Origin: Aurifilum marmelostoma
Lineage: Eukaryota > Ascomycota > Sordariomycetes > Diaporthales > Cryphonectriaceae
Direction: 5' to 3'
Length of the DNA stretch: 64,000 nt
NCBI GenBank assembly: GCA_027559495.1
Contig: JAMXSV010000007.1
Coordinates: 372,001-436,000, forward strand
The position numbers were made by a program, and so were the translations under genes. Shown here piece after piece: positions 1-9,903 of the stretch (within the stretch, counting starts at the first letter, position 1; every line of letters begins with the position of its first letter). The notes under the pieces are model-generated. The model made no database searches. It was not told the DNA's origin and saw only the letters and a list, made by a program, of their open reading frames with translations.

Positions 1-1225
1 TAAGCAGCAGCCATGATAGTGTCCTCCTGGGTGCCAGACGCATCGCCCTCCTCGTCACGCTGTGCCTCGCTGCCGTCCGCCCGCTCGTGCTTCTTTTCTT
101 CTGTTGCCGCCATCGCTCCCTCCTCGCCCGGCGGCACGGGAAAGTTCAGGTATTTCCAGTCCTCCAGCTCTTCGGTGACGCTTCGGAGCCTGTCGCGGAT
201 GCTCTCGATGGCGTAGCTCCCGAGAAGCAGGCGCAGGGGCGGGTATGAGCAGTGGCCCAGCTGCCAGACGAGCTCGGCGCACTTGACGGCGCTGGTGGGC
301 TGCCTGTCGCTGAGCCACGAGACCATGCGCTTGGCATGCAGGGCGGGCGAGGTCGGGTGGCTGTATGCTTCGGAGGCGGGCCTGATCAGAAAATGGCCCC
401 ACGTGGGCAGCTGGCTGGTGCCGGAGTCGAGCGGCTCGTCGCGCCGAACCAGACCGGGCTCGACGAGCGTCGCCTTGAGGTTGAAGGGGCAGATTTCGTA
501 GAGCATGGCCTCGATGAGGCCCTCGACGGCGTACTTGGTTGCGCAGTAGGGGCCTAGGCCGGGGACTCCGAGGGCCCCGCTTGTTGAGCTGAAGATGAGG
601 TAGCGTCCGGACTCGCGCACTCGAAAATAGGGCAGCGAGCACTGGATGATGTGTAGGGCGCCCATGAAGTTGGTCTCGAACTGGTTACGGATCTCGTGCT
701 CGTCCTGGTCCTCGCACGCGCCGATAACTCCGTACCCAGAGCAGTTGACCACGATGTCGTAGCGGCCGAACCGCTCAAGCACACGCTCAAAAACACGAGC
801 CACAGACTCTCGGCCGCGGACGTCGCATTGTAGATTGAGGCAATTCTCGTGCTGCGGCAGCGCATTGGGCTGGGCGTTTTCGAAGGACCTCCCGACGCTG
901 ACGACAAGGTCATTGTGCAGAAGGGCGGCCTTGACAAGGGACCTGCCCATGTGGCCTGTGCCGCCAAAGACCTGAAAGGGGGGTTTGAATGCTTGTTAGA
1001 CATGGCCTGTGCTGTGAGAATGGGGGGGGGGGAAGAAGTGAGAGAGAGGGCGGAAAGACAAAAAGAGAGAGAGAAGGACAGGTAGTGAGGGGGGGAGAGA
1101 CTCACAACCCAGACTTTCTGCTCTGTTGGACTGCCTGCTTGTGGAGGATCACAGCTCGCGGGTAGTTGCAGTCGAGCGGGCTGCCGTGCAGGAGGATTGC
1201 CAGCGGTGGGTGCTTTTGAGTCCAT
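1..1225 (-). CDS. Short-chain dehydrogenase/reductase (SDR), partial at left edge
   Basis: Two exons are visible: 1225-1106 (40 codons, ATG at 1225) and 971-1. They are joined by a 134-nt phase-0 intron (donor GTGAGT, acceptor TTTCAG). The joined protein reads through KVWVVFGGTGHMG, a Rossmann dinucleotide-binding loop (residues ~37-49). It then shows the SDR hallmarks: NCSG (~116-119), a serine cluster FSSTSG (~167-172) and the catalytic YCATK (Y182, K186), followed by the EPGLV segment. These are the usual Asn/Ser/Tyr/Lys catalytic residues of classical SDRs, which use NAD(P)(H) to oxidise or reduce alcohols and ketones. The substrate cannot be told. The charged C-terminal tail (EEKKHERADG) is atypical. 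The frame is still open at base 1, where the next codon begins TA, so the true end lies at or beyond the edge after 363 visible residues. Confidence 0.88.
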
Positions 1226-2590
1226 GGTTGGTTGATAGGGAAAGGAGCCTCAATATGAGCTGTAAAATCAACAAGATGTTGGGCAAGGAGCACTCGGTGT
1301 AGAGGATGGTCTGGGGTATCAGCCTGTCACCTCAGAGGAGTATCATTCATCTCGTAGCCGCCTAGAGGGAATAGAATCCCACTGTAAACCCGTAGGATCT
1401 CTGAAGAAAATTTGAACAGTAACAGAGGAGCACTATAGAAGTATAATCAAAGAAACAAGATGTGTTTGGAAAACTTGTTCAAGAAGTCGTCCACACGGAG
1501 AATTGTTTGTGTGGTGGTTGGTGCTAAGGCGTGTGTAGATACGGTACAGCAACAGGACGTTGGAACAAACAGCGGTCCAACAAAGATAAACACAAGGGAA
1601 GATAGCATCAGAAGGTTCTTGAATTTGAAAAGCCTGCAAGTCCTAATGGGGCGAGAAAATAGGGGAAGGGTGTGATCATCGGTGCGGTTGGCTTTGGCTG
1701 GTGGTTGTCATCCCATGGCCGGATTTATCCTGGGTGTATGAAGGGTGGAAAACCGAGGAATAATACAAATGAATACAGCATAAAAGCATGCTACTACTGT
1801 ATATCGGCTGGCGGCATTTCGATACCCTTCCGGAGGCCTAGCCTTGCTGGTCCCCGCATTATGGCCAAGAGCACAAACAAGTGTGCTGTTACTGTGCGGA
1901 AGATCGGGATTTGATGAGCATGTTTACCTTCATAATCTCTGAATGGAGGCATGAATGATTCCCAATGTGGGTATCAAGGTCAAGACAAGATGACCTCTTT
2001 CTCTTTTGAAAAGTGGTAGTGAATGCAACCAGAGAGGAAACCAGGGACAAAGAGTCACTCTGTTGGGGCTGCAACGGAACCTCACTCAGCAGCGTGCAGC
2101 CACTACACCTGCACTAGAACGACACGCCGACTCCCCATACCAGACCCCCTCACGCTCCTGAAGCCCCTACTGTACCGCGCACCATAGTACGGCAGTAGCA
2201 CCCACCCCACCCCCACCTTTATTTTTTCTTTCTTTTAATTAATTCCCTCTATCTTCGCACCGACGTCACATTGTCGACTGAGCACGCCAGCCAAGAACAA
2301 CCAATCGTGGGGCACCCTTTGGGCATCCATCCACTGCATTTGCTGAGTCGCATGGCGCCGACGACGGTCTCGAGGCAAATCTTCTTATATCTAGACCAGA
2401 CTTCTTTCTTTTTCTGCGTGTGTCCATAGCCCCCATCCCCTCTGATTCCGCTATCCAGCCATAATACTATCTGATTCACTGCCTCCTCTCTCTCAAAGTT
2501 TCTCATTCCATTCTTGGCATTCTGACAGACGTGCGCCGCCTGAAACCCCTCCTTCCTCACACACACATACACACACACACACACACCAAG
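1226..2590. other. Intergenic region between divergent SDR and ADI1 genes
   Basis: About 1.36 kb separate the start codons of the two divergent genes and should hold both promoters. I see no coding signal. The stretch just before the ADI1 start is pyrimidine-rich and ends in a CA microsatellite (2557-2587). Confidence 0.5.
2557..2587. repeat. (CA)n microsatellite immediately upstream of ADI1 start
   Basis: An interrupted CA dinucleotide run (one ACATAC interruption) ends just upstream of the ATG at 2591, so it probably lies in the 5' leader of the acireductone dioxygenase mRNA. Confidence 0.8.
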
Positions 2591-3155
2591 ATGAAGGCCT
2601 ACCTCTACGATAATCAGCCGGTAAGATCCAGATTTCCCCTCCCTCCTCCTTCTTTCACATCACCCAACCACCAAAACTGTAGTCTCAACTCAGCCCAACA
2701 CCAAATTCACCAAAGCCACTAACCCCACAAAACACAGGGCGACCAGCGCCTCGCTCACGACTCAGGCGCCGCCGTCGACCCCTCCGCCCTGGAGAAGCTC
2801 GGCGTGCTCTACTACCACATGCCCGCGACCTCCGAGGTGGACGCCCTCGCGCGTGACCGCGGCTACCGGAACCGCGACGAGATCACCGTGAGCCCGGACA
2901 AGATGGGTGATGCCTACGAGACCAAGGTCAAGTCCTTCTTTGCCGAGCACCTGCACGAGGACGAAGAGATTCGGTACATCCGCGGCGGCAAGGGCTACTT
3001 TGACGTGCGCAACGAGGGTGACAGCTGGGTGCGCATCCAGCTGGAGAAGGACGACCTGATCATCTTGCCTGCTGGTATCTATCACCGTTTCACTACGGAC
3101 GAGACCAATGTGAGTGTCCCGTGTGGTGTGTGTTTAAAGAGAGGGCGTGAAAGAG

Positions 3156-3193
<38 letters not shown>

Positions 3194-3325
3194 CTGACAG
3201 ATCCGCAGTATGTGCACGCCATGAGGCTCTTCAAGGATGAGCCCAAGTGGACGCCGCTGAATAGGAGCGGGGAACTGGATGACAACCCTCACAGGAAGGA
3301 GTACGTATCTCAGCATCTCAGCTGA
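2591..3325 (+). CDS. ADI1: Acireductone dioxygenase (methionine salvage)
   Basis: Three exons: 2591-2620, 2738-3109 and 3209-3325 (TGA). Introns are 117 and 99 nt, with donors GTAAGA and GTGAGT and CAG acceptors, all phase 0. The 172-aa product matches the usual family length. The cupin metal site is intact: H81 and H83 in EHLHED, E87, and H126 in PAGIYHRF. Acireductone dioxygenase is a cytosolic/nuclear enzyme that oxidises acireductone with O2. The Fe form yields the methionine precursor 2-keto-4-methylthiobutyrate and formate; the Ni form gives an off-pathway product. The first exon encodes only MKAYLYDNQP, which is typical of fungal orthologues. Intron 2 holds a long AG microsatellite. 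The convergent neighbour is a Derlin gene. Confidence 0.96.
3161..3189. repeat. (AG)n microsatellite inside ADI1 intron 2
   Basis: Near-perfect AG dinucleotide run close to the 3' splice site of the second ADI1 intron. Confidence 0.85.
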
Positions 3326-3900
3326 GGCACCACAGACAGACAGAGGATTTGGAGAGTGAGGGGCTTGACAACGGCCGAAGTGCATGTGAGACTTGATATC
3401 CTGAGCTCCAATTTTAGTCTTGGGTCTGCAGAACCCCAACCTGCACTTGAACGTCTTGAACTAAAACAAAACTTGTGGAACTCGGAACACTCCGTGATCT
3501 CAAGCTGATATTCGAGCTTCTTCCCCGGAAGATGTAGATTGTCTCATGCAGATAATTTCTATCTCAGAGCCAGGAGTCACCCCACCTCTGCCGTGGACTA
3601 CACCTGGACGGAGTGGAGGAATGACTTGCTGCTAGTCTTGGTGCCAAAAAGATCAAACCCTTCCCAATGGCCCCATATACACATGCCACCTAAACGCCAA
3701 ACATGCTCGTCTTGTACAAGTGGTCGAGCAATAATATCCAGTAAGAATTTCTGAAAATGCCGCTCCGCAACGCCGAAGAGTATGGTCGGCGCGTCGAGGG
3801 GCGTTCCCCAAAGTATGTACCGTCGTGAAGACAAGAACGAAGCAATAAGAACAGAAAAGAGAAAGAAGCAAGACCTGATGCGTGAAGTTTTGTGATTCCT
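3326..3900. other. Convergent intergenic spacer ADI1 / Derlin
   Basis: 575 nt between two stop codons, holding the 3' UTRs of both genes. No coding feature is seen. Confidence 0.5.
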
Positions 3901-4752
3901 TCATCGAACTTCTGGTGCGACCTCAGCGCCAGCAACCGCAATCTCATGGTTGACATCATTCGCCGACTCGTCCCTCCTGCCCTCAAACAACCTCCTCCAC
4001 CACATCGGGGGGTCCAGAGGCCTCGAGCCGCCATGCAGGGGTGGGTAGACGTCGTTGAAGAAGTACCAGATGTGACCGATGACGACACCAACCAGCTCGT
4101 CTTTGGGTATAACGCCGTGGAGGATCAGGCTGAAGCCCATGAGAACCCACGGCAGGTAGGGCGCGGTGAAGACCAGCAGGCCCAGAAAGCTGAGGCGGGT
4201 GTCCGGGTTGCGCCGGGCCCAGATGTAGACAAAGGTCGAGGACAGCGGGTGGCCCAGGAACATCATGTCGACCAGCGGCGCCAGGCAGATCAGACTGGTC
4301 GTGGCGTACAGGAGCAGCCACGAGAAGTGTGCGGGCGACCGACCCGAGGACTCCTCGAGGAGCCGGGAGTATCGCTGGAGGAAATAGACGTGGAAGAGGA
4401 GGTCGAGGGACAAGGGACCGAAGTAGAGGAAGGTCGTCACTAACCGCCAGTACTGTTTCGACCCGAGAAGGTCAGGTTGTTAGCATGATCGTCTGTCTGT
4501 CTGTCTGTCTGTCTCGACGTCCATTCCCTCGAATTTCGGACGCTCCGTTGCGCGGCGCGCTACCTAACTTACCTGTCCGTTTCTGAACACTGCGCGGTAG
4601 CTGTAAAAGAGCTGCCAGGCGTTGATGATCTTGCACTGCACCAGAGCGCTGGTGAGGACGGTAGCGGTGGTCCATAACCTTGTGCAGACTGGCATCTCCC
4701 AGAACCACTCCTCGAGCGGGAAGCGGCCGCCTTCTCCCATCATGCCATCCAT
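3901..4752 (-). CDS. der1: Derlin family ER membrane protein (ERAD)
   Basis: Two exons on the minus strand: 4752-4573 (60 codons, ATG at 4752) and 4452-3901 (TGA), with a 120-nt phase-0 intron (GTAAGT...ACAG). The 243-aa product is a polytopic rhomboid-like pseudoprotease. It has the Derlin N-terminus (LEEWFWEMPVCTRLW), the WR motif in YWRLVTTF just after the intron, several hydrophobic segments, and the signature region GVVIGHIWYFFNDVYPP. Derlins form part of the retrotranslocation channel that extracts misfolded proteins from the ER for proteasomal degradation. No serine-protease GxSG motif is seen, as expected for a Derlin. The hydrophilic C-terminus (~40 aa) probably faces the cytosol. 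Derlin-1 versus Derlin-2 type cannot be settled by eye. Confidence 0.93.
4491..4514. repeat. (GTCT)n microsatellite in Derlin intron
   Basis: Six tandem GTCT units lie inside the single intron of the Derlin gene. Confidence 0.85.
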
Positions 4753-6015
4753 GGTTGCTCTGCTGGCTTTGTCCGTCGCACCGTTGCCGTGTGCGACGTT
4801 GTGATTGTTGTCGATAAGAGAAAGTTGTCGAAAGGGTGACCGTCCGGATGGTTGGTGGGGGCGAGCTCGGAAGGCAAAGGAAATGGAAAAGTAAAGGGTT
4901 CGTGCGCCCACGCCAGAAGATTCCAATGTCAACGACGGAGACAAAAGGCGGAGAAGGACAGTTCCGGTTCCAGCACCGGGTGATTCGATTGGATTGCTGT
5001 TGGGGGTATCTGACTGTAGGCTCTGGAAATAACAGGTGAGAAAAGAAAATAAAGGCCGAAAGAACGCGTGTTCTCTTAGGAATTTAGGATCTCTAGGAAA
5101 TTGAAACGGTGTTGTAGGTTTTGGGTTAATTTCTAGGTTGGAACGTTGATGTCGCTGTTGGGGTCGTTTGCTGCGACTTGAGACGGACGTTGTGAGGTGG
5201 CCTCTCGATGTCGGGCCTCACCAGGACCTCTGTCAGGGCAGCGTGCTGGTGTCAGTGTGTCTTCAGCGGCCGATAGCGCTTCATATACCGGTGACGACAG
5301 CGTGGCCCGGGGGTTCTCAAATCTTCAGGCAGGTTGATCCCGGCTCAATCGGTTCAGGGAACTCTACTGCCCCTGAGGTGGAATCCAACCTATCAACGCG
5401 GCTGGTGACGTCCCCAGACTGTGGCTCTCACCCACCAGCCACACCCATTTACGCGTGGCTCTTTCGGGGGTGGCGTGGGGGGTTAGGCACAGGGGGGTTA
5501 GCCATCTGTGGTCCGGCTACAGCGCTATAGCACTGAGCTATGGTAGGCCCCGGTATGCAGGCGTGGCAGGCTGGCTCGCGAAAACCCACTATCTAGACGC
5601 GTTCGGCAAGGGACCTTCACCACGAGGGCCCCCACAGCGCGTAAAGAGCTTCTTTCTTCTTCTTCCTCCTCCTTGCTCCTTCCCTTTCTTCCTCGAATGC
5701 GATTCACAAGATCGAGTCCACCTGTTCTCTTTTCTTTCTTCGTCGGCAACCCTAGCCACCCAATCGGCCGGAACAGTTCTATTCTTTACAATAGCTACAC
5801 CATCCACCACAACTAGGGATCAGCTTCACCTTTTTGATCTCTTTCCTTCCAGATCTAATTGTCCTAGATTTCCTTAGAGCTTGAGCCGCCATCTTTCTCC
5901 GTCCTTGCGCTCAACCCACCCGACCAGTTCCGCGCAACACCTCCCCTCCCTGAACGAGATTGCGACCAGCTTCCGACCTATCACAGTCCCAATCGGTTGT
6001 TCCAATTGAGACACG
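4753..6015. other. Divergent promoter region Derlin / CENP-A
   Basis: 1.26 kb separate the two start codons. No coding signal is seen. At ~5505-5560 (minus) there is a short tRNA D-arm-like string (see findings). The proximal CENP-A side (5640-5950) is pyrimidine-rich, as is common in fungal promoters. Confidence 0.5.
5759..5767 (+). promoter_or_regulatory. CCAAT-box candidate upstream of CENP-A
   Basis: CCCAATCGG occurs about 250 nt before the CENP-A ATG and the same nonamer recurs at 5988-5996. CCAAT boxes recruit the HAP/CBC complex in filamentous fungi. The repeat is seen directly; the function is inferred. Confidence 0.3.
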
Positions 6016-6658
6016 ATGCCTCAGAAACGTGAAGGAGGCGTGGGTAGGGGACGAGGCGGCCGCGGTCGTGGTCGTGGAAGCAAAAGAGCCAGCGGGGTTA
6101 TGCGTAAGTGGGCGATTCCCCGTCGCATGTCGCAGGCGACCTTCATTTACTGACATGCGATCGTGTGCGCACAGCTGGCGATCCAGTACCGGTTGGCAAG
6201 AAGCGCAGATATAGGCCTGGAACTCGTGCGCTGCGCGAAATCAGGAGATACCAGAGCAACACCGACCTGCTACTCCTCAAACTACCCTTTTCCCGACTTG
6301 TAAGAGCTCCATTCCCCGGGCTCGGCCTTCCTCTCCCCCCTCCCCTTCCTTCCGGCGTCAAGATTGAAGGAGAAACTGCCAGCTGCGCGCGTGAGCTTTG
6401 AGAGGCTGCTGAGTATTAATTGATTACACACCTCAGGTCCGCGAGATTGCGTCAACTTTCCGACCACGAGACATGGAGTTCCGATTCCAATCACAGGCCA
6501 TCCAGGCGCTACAGGAGGCGGCAGAGGCCTTCCTGGTACATCTGTTCGAGGACACAAACCTGTGCGCTATCCATGCCAAGCGAGTCACCATCATGCAGAA
6601 GGATATCCAGCTCGCGCGGCGGATTCGCGGCGTATGGGGAGGGGCGTGTTGGATCTGA
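6016..6658 (+). CDS. cenH3: Centromeric histone H3 variant (CENP-A/CenH3)
   Basis: Three exons: 6016-6103, 6175-6299 and 6437-6658 (TGA). Introns are 71 and 137 nt (donors GTAAGT and GTAAGA), giving 144 aa. The N-terminal tail (1-29) is Arg/Gly-rich and lacks the canonical H3 tail. A histone-fold domain follows from RRYRPGTRALREIRRYQ (~41-57) to KDIQLARRIRG. It is distinguished from canonical H3 by the divergent tail, by the loop 1 insertion (FRPRDMEFRF, longer than H3's FKTDLRF), by the altered alpha-2 helix (AIQALQEAAEAFLVHLFED) that corresponds to the CENP-A targeting domain, and by the C-terminal WGGACWI extension. CENP-A nucleosomes mark the active centromere and seed the kinetochore. 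Three exons with conserved H3-like residues across each junction make the model secure. Confidence 0.96.
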
Positions 6659-9600
6659 ACCCGACAGCGTCAATTTTGTTCGATTCTTTTCTCGACCAGT
6701 GTTTCTTCTGATACCCCGGTGCCGTAAAAGTACAAGGGCAGGGCGTTCTGCGGGCGGCGTTATGCGAACATGTTCGACTTGGTACTGAGGAACCCTTCCC
6801 CTTACGACTTTTTGCTTGCGGAAGAGTCCTGTTGTTTTCGCGACTCCATCCTTTGGTGATGCTCGAGCCAATATCGTCGCTCAGAACTCAGCCATGTCTT
6901 GGCTCTTCGACTGGGCTCATGTCCCGGCGCAAATTGGTGCTTTGCGGATCTCCGCGGTCACCCTCGTGACAATGCGCAGCGTTCAAGAGGAGCCACTATG
7001 AGAGTGGTGCTCGTGCCATGCCTCCGAGGGCTTTGCTATTGCTACCGCTTCTCTAGAGGCGGCCGCTCGGTGTTCCCGAGGGAAAGGCTGTTGCAGACGT
7101 GATGGGTTATCCCGCAATCGACGGTCTTACCTTCACATGCTCACCATCCCAGGCGAGAGAAAGCGGACCTCGGCTTTGGAGATGATGAGACAGGCAGCCC
7201 ATGGGTTGGCTTGGTGGAATCGAGCTGGAGGATCCTCGTTACGGACTCCTGCCTTCTAATCAGACCACGGTCTATCATACCTAGTATTATTGAAAGAAAA
7301 TCTATTTGATTCAGTTTCAGCAGCACCGACCGAGCAGATACGTACGCCATGGATTTCTGGAACATCAATGCTCAAGTGGCTTTGAGACATACAGAGCAAG
7401 ATACACATATGCACACAGTGCGAGGGTCGTGTAATACTTGCCTCTTCTAAAGAGGATGATTGAGGAGGAGGCTACTATTGCTGATGGTCCGCGGTCCTGG
7501 AGTTGCCACTGCACCTCCTGACTATCTCTCTTCCTCATTGGAAGAGACGCGACGTGCAGAGCCGCCCGTGGGGGGCCTGAACGCAGCAGGTCGGCTCGCC
7601 GTCCATCCGTCGGCGTAGTCGCCGTCCGCCAACATGCAGCCAGCCTATAAGCGACTCCGTCCAAAGAACGCGGGAAAGAAAAAGAATGGAAACGAGATAG
7701 GACAAGCATAAGCTTCGACGCTGAGAGACGTTACCTTGCAGATGACGAGAGCGACCCAACTTCCTCTCGAGGAGAGGGATTTTCCTCCTTGGGGCGGTTG
7801 TCTGGTGGCTCTTCCAAAGGGGAGTGGGCTGTAGTCTCGTGGTCGTCCATCTTTTCTTTTTCTTGTTTCTCCTCGTTTGTCCCGCCCTTCTGGACCATGT
7901 GCGTCCGTTCGCCATTCTATTCACAGATGTCTCACCAAGATATCTCCCGATACTGGAGGCCTGGCAATACACTCCAATGCTCTTGTTCTGTTGCCCTTCC
8001 TCGGGATATAATGATATTGGCATCTGAGGGGGAGTGCTGATTGGCAAGAGCATACATATCACCAGAGCAGCTTAGCCACCCACCACCAATCAATCTCTTT
8101 TTCTTCTTTTTCTTCTTCTTTTTTTCCTCAGCAGGCGTTGTTCGCGCCCACTAAGCCACCGCCCTGAACGTGATCACCCGCCCAGCCCTGACCAGTAAAG
8201 CTCCCCTCGCACAGAAGAAAAAAAGTATGCCGCGGTGGCGCACACACTCCCACACCACCGACAACTTGCCGGGCACAAGAGACGAAAAGGGAGTGTGCGT
8301 GAACAGGCTCGCGGGGTGGCGTCGTGTGGCTATTTTCCTGCCCGCTCATCCATCTAAGCGCCCCATCATAAGATAACAGCACCGGCTGAATGATGGTCTC
8401 TCTCTGCTTTTGTCGTCCCTTTTTCCCCCTCTTGGGAAATGGAACTGGCTCCGCCCGTCAGCGCTCCCGAGACACACACACACACACACCCTTACTCTGA
8501 TATGCAAGTGATAGGGCTAGCTCCATATCAGAACAGGAGAGAAGAGAAGAGGGGCGTGATAGGTGGCGGAAAGGAAGAGGGGGGGGGGGGGGGGGGTGGG
8601 ACACGTCGATCAAGACATGCCGACATGCGGGTGATAGGTCTGATTTCCTAAACGGGAATTGTTCAGCCTCGGGATTCGTCCAATTTCTCTGCCTCCCGTC
8701 TTACAAAAAAAGAAAAGGGGGGGGGGGGGGCAAGCCGCTGCTCTCCTCTTTTTCGCATCCTCGTCTTAAGTTTTTTCCTTTGTCTTTTTGCTTCCATTTA
8801 CGTACCATATATGTATGCTGTGTCTGTCTATCACGGGCGGGTGGGGCTGGCTGGCTTCAGGTGGCGGCGGCCAAGGCGGTTCCCAAGTCATCCATCTATT
8901 GCCATTTTAGAAGAAACGACAGATAGCAGCCCCAGGAACCGATAGAATGGTACGAATTTGTGTGTGTTTGTTCGTTGTTTGTTTTATTTAATTGTGTCTT
9001 GTGTGTACCTGAGTTCTCTGTAAGCTGGTTCAGAGTTAAAGTTGAGTGGCGGCTGTACATGTGAGCCCAGCTTCTCGGTACCCATCAGGCCTTTCCTGCC
9101 TCCCTCTCACTCCGATCCCATCCATGCATCCCCCATCCATTCCATTTCCCCTCATCACTCCTTGCTTAAGATAGACAAAAGACATTCTGGTCCAGATAGG
9201 TAGGTATAGACAATAAAGAGAAAAGTAAAGTCGCGACAATGTTCTTTGTCTGTCGAGTCCCAAAATCAAAGATCAGGTCATACACCGTCATTTACTCCCA
9301 AACCCCAAAGAAAAAGGTCAGAAGCCCCAAGTCAACCGGTTCCCAAGTTTCCCCATCAAACCCCTAGTGACTCCCTGCCAATATGTTCCCTCGCAAAGAA
9401 ATGAGAAAATATTCGAAACTTTTCTCTATGTTGTGTTTCGCTACCCCGTACAAATAACCGCAAGAGACAACAAGATAAGCACGCCGAGCGACTGTAGAGA
9501 AGCAGATAGTGACAGAAAGGAAAATAACTGTTGCTGGTGGTGGTTCTGTTGGTACAGAGGCAGGCAGTGTGCGGCGCCTCAGATAGGATGATATAAAAAA

Positions 9601-9903
9601 GAAAAGAATTTGTGGTCGACAGGTTGGATTATGTGAACAGTGTGACGCAAACCATGTACTGTACGTCTCAATCAGAGACAAGATGGCAATATATCCGGTG
9701 AGAACTTTCAAACGACGTGCTCCAGAAAGGGGGAGGGGGGGGTTTGGGAGTCTTTTGACCCCCCCCCAAGGCGAAATAAGGGGTACCACTTCCAATAGTG
9801 GTGCCACTTGGTAACGAGATCGGAATCTCCGTCACAACAAACAAAAAAAAAAAAAAAAGTCCAGATCCTCGGAAACAAATTTCCGGCGACATGTGGATCT
9901 GTT
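6659..9903. other. 3.2 kb gene-poor spacer between CENP-A and CRIB gene
   Basis: Convergent spacer. Open frames here are short, on both strands, and lack the C/G-ending codon bias of the neighbours. It contains two very long G homopolymers (8579-8596 and 8717-8730), an A run near 9843-9858, and pyrimidine tracts. No recognisable RNA gene or transposon. Confidence 0.5.
8579..8596. repeat. G18 homopolymer
   Basis: Eighteen consecutive G residues on the plus strand. A second G14 run lies at 8717-8730. Both are in noncoding DNA. Confidence 0.85.

Noticed and set aside
7535..8062. 175-codon minus-strand open frame between CENP-A and the CRIB gene
   Set aside because: Arg/Lys-rich translation of pyrimidine/purine tracts with no domain.
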